Notes under the pieces: model-generated
Databases searched by the model: none
What the model saw: the letters and a program-made list of their open reading frames with translations, nothing else
What the model was told of the DNA's origin: nothing
Translations under genes and position numbers: made by a program
Assembly (NCBI GenBank): GCA_032622095.1
Contig: CP136066.1
Location: forward strand, 199,540,978-199,604,977
Source of the DNA: Siphonodentalium dalli
Lineage: Eukaryota; Mollusca; Scaphopoda; Gadilida; Siphonodentaliidae
Length of the DNA stretch: 64,000 bases
Direction of reading: 5' to 3'
Shown: piece by piece, positions 60,139 through 64,000 of the stretch
How positions within the stretch are numbered: position 1 is the stretch's first letter
How the letters are laid out: every line of letters starts with the position of its first letter

Positions 60139-61609
60139 TTCAGTGCAGCGTGTGTTATAAGCGGGCGTGGCACTTTTTCCGTGCAGTGTGTGCATAAGTC
60201 GGCGTGGCACTTTTTAATGCAGCGTGTGTTATAAGTGGGCGTGTGTTATAAGCGGGCGTGGCACACCTTTTCAGTGCAGCGTGTGTTATAAGTGGGCCTG
60301 TGTTATAAGTTCAGCGTGTGTTATAAGTTGGCGTGGCACTTTTTTAATACAGCGTGTGTTATAAGTGGGCGTGGCACTTTTTAACTGCAGCGTGTGTTAT
60401 AATTGGGCGTGGCACTTTTTCAGTGCAGCGTGTGTTATAAGTGGGCGTGGCACTTTTGAAGTGCATCGTGTGTTATAAGTGGGCGTGACACTTTTTTAGT
60501 CCAGCGTGTGTTATAAGTGGGCGTGTGTTATAAGTTCAGCGTGTGTTATAAGTTGGCGTGGCACTTTTTTAATGCAGCGTGTGTTATAAGTGGGCGTGTC
60601 ACTTTTTAATTGCAGCGTGTGTTATAATTGGGCGTGGCACTTTTTCAGTGCAGCGTGTGTTATAATTGGGCGTGGCACTTTTTTAATACAGCGTGTGTTA
60701 TAAGTGGGCGTGGCACTTTTTAACTGCAGCGTGTGTTATAATTGGGCGTGGCACTTTTTCAGTGCAGCGTGTGTTATAAGTGGGCGTGGCACTTTTGAAG
60801 TGCATCGTGTGTTATAAGTGGGCGTGAAATTTTTTTAGTCCAGCGTGTGTTATAAGTGGGCGTGTGTTATAAGTTCAGCGTGTGTTATAAGTTGGCGTGG
60901 CACTTTTTTAATGCAGCGTGTGTTATAAGTGGGCGTGGCACTTTTTAATTGCAGCGTGTGTTATAATTGGGCGTGGCACTTTTTCAGTGCAGCGTGTGTT
61001 ATAATTGGGCGTGGCACTTTTTAAGTGCAGCGTGTGTTATAAGTGGGCGTGGCACTTGTTCAGTGCAGCTTGTGTTATAAGTGGGCGTGGCACATTTTTA
61101 GTTCAGCGTGTATTATAAGTGGGCGTGGCACTTTTGTTAGTGCAGCGTGTGTTATAAGTGGGCGTGTGTTATAAGTGCAGCGTATGTTATAAGTGGGCGT
61201 GGCACTTTTTAAATGCAGCGGGTGTTATAAGTGGGCGTGGCACTTTTTCAGTGCAGCGTGTGCTATTAATGGTCGTGGCACTTTTTCAGTGCAACGTGTG
61301 TTAAAAGTGGGCGTGAGACATTTTTCAGCGCAGCGTGTGTTATAAGTGGGCGTGGCACTTTTTAGTTCAGCGTGTGTTATAAGTGGGCGTGGCACTTTTC
61401 AGTGCAGCGTGTGTTATAAGTGGGCGTGGCACTTTTTCAGAGCAGCGTGTGTTATAAGCGGGCGTGGCATTTTTGTAGTGCAGCGTGTGTTATAAGTGGG
61501 CATGGCACTTTTTTAGCGCCGCGTGTGTTATAAGTGGGCGTGGCATTTTTTCAGTTCAGCTTGTGTTATAAGTGGGCGCGGCACTTTTTTAGTTCAGCGT
61601 GTGTTATAA
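60139..61609 (+). repeat. 38-bp minisatellite, forward arm
   Basis: Unit GTGCAGCGTGTGTTATAAGT, GGGCGTGGCACTTTTTCA, with many single-base variants and some shortened units (TTATAAGTGGGCGTGTGTTATAAG). Array organisation changes at 61600-61800, where orientation flips several times. Confidence 0.95.
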
Positions 61610-63653
61610 CACACTTATAACATACGCTGCACTGAAAAAATGCCACGCCCACTTATAACACACGCTGCACTGAAAAAAGTGGGCGTGGCACTTTTTCAAT
61701 GTAGCTTGTGTTATAAGTGGGCGTGGCACTTTTCTAGTTCATCGTCTGTTATAAGTGGGCGTGGCACTTGTTTAGTGCAAAGTGTGTTATAAGTGTTATA
61801 ACACACGCTGCATTAAAAAAGTGCCACGCCAACTTATGACACACGCTGAACTTATAACACACGCCCACTTATAACATACGCTGCATTGCAAAAGTGCATT
61901 GCCCACTTATAACACACGCTGCATTGAAAACGTGCCACGCCCACTTATAACACACGCTGCACTAAAAAGTGTCACGCCCACTTATAACACACGCTGCATT
62001 AAAAAAGTGCCACGCCCACTTGTAACACACGCTGCATTTAAAAAGTGCTACGCCCTCATATAACACACGCTGAACTGAAAAGTGCCACGCCCGCTTATAA
62101 CACACGCTGCACTTATAACACACGCCCACTTATAACACACGCTGCACTAAAAAAGTGCCACGCCCACTTATAACAGACGATGAACTAGAAAAGTGCCACG
62201 CCCACTTATAACACAAGCTACATTGTAAAAGTGACACGCCCACTTATAACACACGCTGAACTAAAAAAGTGCCACGCCCAATTATAACACAAGCTGCACT
62301 GAAAAAGTGCCACGCCCACTTATAACACACGCTGCACTTAAAAGGTGCCACGCCCCCTTATAACACACGATGCACTGAAAAAGTGCCACGCCCACTTATA
62401 ACACACGCCGCAATTAAAAAGTGCCATGCCCACTTATTACACACGCTGAACTGAAAAGGTGTCACGCCCACTTATAACACACGCTGCATTAAACAAGTGA
62501 CACGCCAACTTATAACACACTGCACTTATAACACACGCCCACTTATAACACACGCTGGACTAAAAAAGTGCCAAGCCCACTTATAACACACGCTGCACTG
62601 AAAAGGTGCCACGCCCGCTTATAACACACGCTGCACTTATAACACACGCCCACTTATAACACACGATACATTGAAAAGGTGCCACGCCCACTTATAACAC
62701 ACGCTGCACTAAAAAGTATCACGCCCACGTATAACACACGCTGCATTAAAAAAGTGCCACGCCCACTTGTAACACACGCTGCATTTAAAAAGTGCTACGC
62801 CCACATATAACACACGCTGAACTGAAAAGTGCCACGCCCGCTTATAACACACACTGCACTTATAACACACGCCCACTTATAACACACTTTGCACTAAAAA
62901 AGTGCCACTCCCACTTATAACAGACGATGAACTAGAAAAGTGCCACGCCCACTTATAACACACGCTGAACTAAAAAAAGTGCCACGCCCAATTATAACAC
63001 AAGCTGCACTGAAAAAGTGCCACGCCCACTTATAACACACGCTGCACTTAAAAGATGCCACGCCCCCTTATAACACACGATGCACTGAAAAAGTGCCACG
63101 CCCACTTATAACACACGCTGCAATTAAAAAGTGCCATGCCCACTTATTACACACGCTGAACTGAAAAAGTGCCACGCCCACTTATAACACACGCTGCACT
63201 TTAAATGTGCCACGCCCACTTATAACACACGCTGAACTAAAAAAGTGTCACGCCCACTTATAACACACGCTGCACTGAAAAAGTGCCACGCCCACTTATA
63301 ACAAACGCTGCAATTAAAAAGTGCCACGCCCACTTATTACACACGCTGAACTGAAAAAGTGCCACGCCCAATTATGACACACGCTGCATTAAAAAAAGTG
63401 ACACGCCAACTTATAACACACACTGCACTTATAACACACGCCCACTTATAACACACGCTGGACTAAACAAGTGCCACGCCCACTTATAACACACGCTGCA
63501 CTGAAAAAGTGCCACGCCCGCTTATAACACACGCTGCACTTATAACACACGCCCACTTATAACACACGCTGCATTAAAAAGTGCCACGCCGACTTATGAC
63601 ACACACTGCACGGAAAAGGTGCCACGCCCGCTTATAACACACGCTGCACTCAA
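61610..63653 (-). repeat. 38-bp minisatellite, inverted arm
   Basis: The same unit as its reverse complement (CCACGCCCACTTATAACACA). After a small back-and-forth section (61610-61800, including a forward patch at 61677-61800) it runs minus to 63653. Its outer 150 bp is nearly identical, in mirror image, to the outer 150 bp of the forward arm. Confidence 0.95.
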
Positions 63654-63857
63654 GGTCGAAATCCTTTCCGTTCTCGAAAATGGTCCATACCCCATTTTCA
63701 CCCCCTCGGGGTGGCACCCCCCGGGGTGATGTGTGGGGTCGGGTGTTTCTAGGTGGTATTTTGGGCGGGCCAGCCACCCATGCCGTCAAATCGGTCGAAA
63801 TCCTTACCGTTCTCGAAAATGGTCCATACCCCATTTTCACCCTCTCGGGGTGGCACC
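63654..63857 (-). repeat. 141-bp minisatellite, inverted remnant
   Basis: About 1.4 units of the 58849-60138 array in reverse orientation. The junction to the 38-bp array mirrors the junction at 60138, including the variant GAACGGAAAGG found in the last two forward units. Confidence 0.95.
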
Positions 63858-63904
63858 TGAATACAAAATATATCCGTATACGCAGATAATAACTGATTTT
63901 GCTA

Positions 63905-64000
63905 TTAAAGATACGGGCGGCGTTGGCTGTGGGTATGCTGTTAAATATTCACCTCCGTCAAAAACCGCCATAAACAGAAATAATAGTAAAATATAGACAA
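63905..64000. repeat. Dispersed repeat C, copy 2 (runs off the window)
   Basis: Same sequence as 46818-46916. Confidence 0.75.

Noticed and set aside
58830-60210. Overlapping open frames up to 169 codons on both strands (GGIWGGPPTHAVKSVEIL-like repeats)
   Set aside because: Unit length varies (140-153 bp), breaking any frame from unit to unit; both strands and several frames are open because the unit is GC-rich and stop-poor.

Overview
The window looks like AT-rich, repeat-dense DNA from an animal nuclear genome. The reasons are GT-AG exons with conserved phases, a Penelope-like retroelement, a LINE tail, many short terminal-inverted-repeat (TIR) elements and long minisatellites. A marine invertebrate, perhaps a mollusc, is my guess from the general character of the sequence; no marker gene proves it. 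I see no prokaryotic operon, rRNA, CRISPR array or convincing intact tRNA.

One gene can be read with good support. It lies on the minus strand and is cut into five small coding exons: 30070-30121, 27743-27877, 17953-18215, 8838-8916 and 5770-5904. Joined in phase they give 221 residues: a signal peptide, one MAM domain (C23 to about T176), then a Gly/Ser/Thr-rich linker. All splice sites are GT-AG and the phases agree at every junction (1, 1, 0, 1). The product should be a secreted or surface adhesion-type protein. The 3' end is not resolved: exon 5 ends in a strong donor, and the next exon is either before base 5763, where I have only a weak candidate, or outside the window. The 5' UTR exon is also unresolved, with a weak candidate at 53398-53468. 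A decayed second copy of exon 2 lies at 27523-27632.

The introns hold most of the repeats in the left half. These include an 18-copy 44-bp minisatellite starting 12 bp inside intron 4, a 305-bp tandem repeat, two copies of an LTR-like family, a retroposon with a 15-bp target duplication, a 2.8-kb transposon candidate, an intronic segmental duplication and (CA)n/(TA)n tracts.

From 30 to 57 kb I see no secure gene. This part holds a broken Penelope-like element (32.7-34.6 kb), two copies of a 650-bp TIR element (34.7 and 36.6 kb), several TIR elements and near-perfect hairpins (30.9, 39.8, 40.3, 41.1, 43.6, 46.2 and 54.4 kb), a second retroposon copy (48.0 kb), 49-bp and 56-bp tandem arrays, and a LINE C-terminal fragment (51.1 kb).

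The last 7 kb is structural DNA. It has a 1335-bp TIR element with subterminal 21-bp repeats and a 6-bp target duplication (57128-58462), followed by a 5-kb inverted structure. In that structure a 141-bp GC-rich array and a 38-bp array are both present in mirror image (58849-63857).
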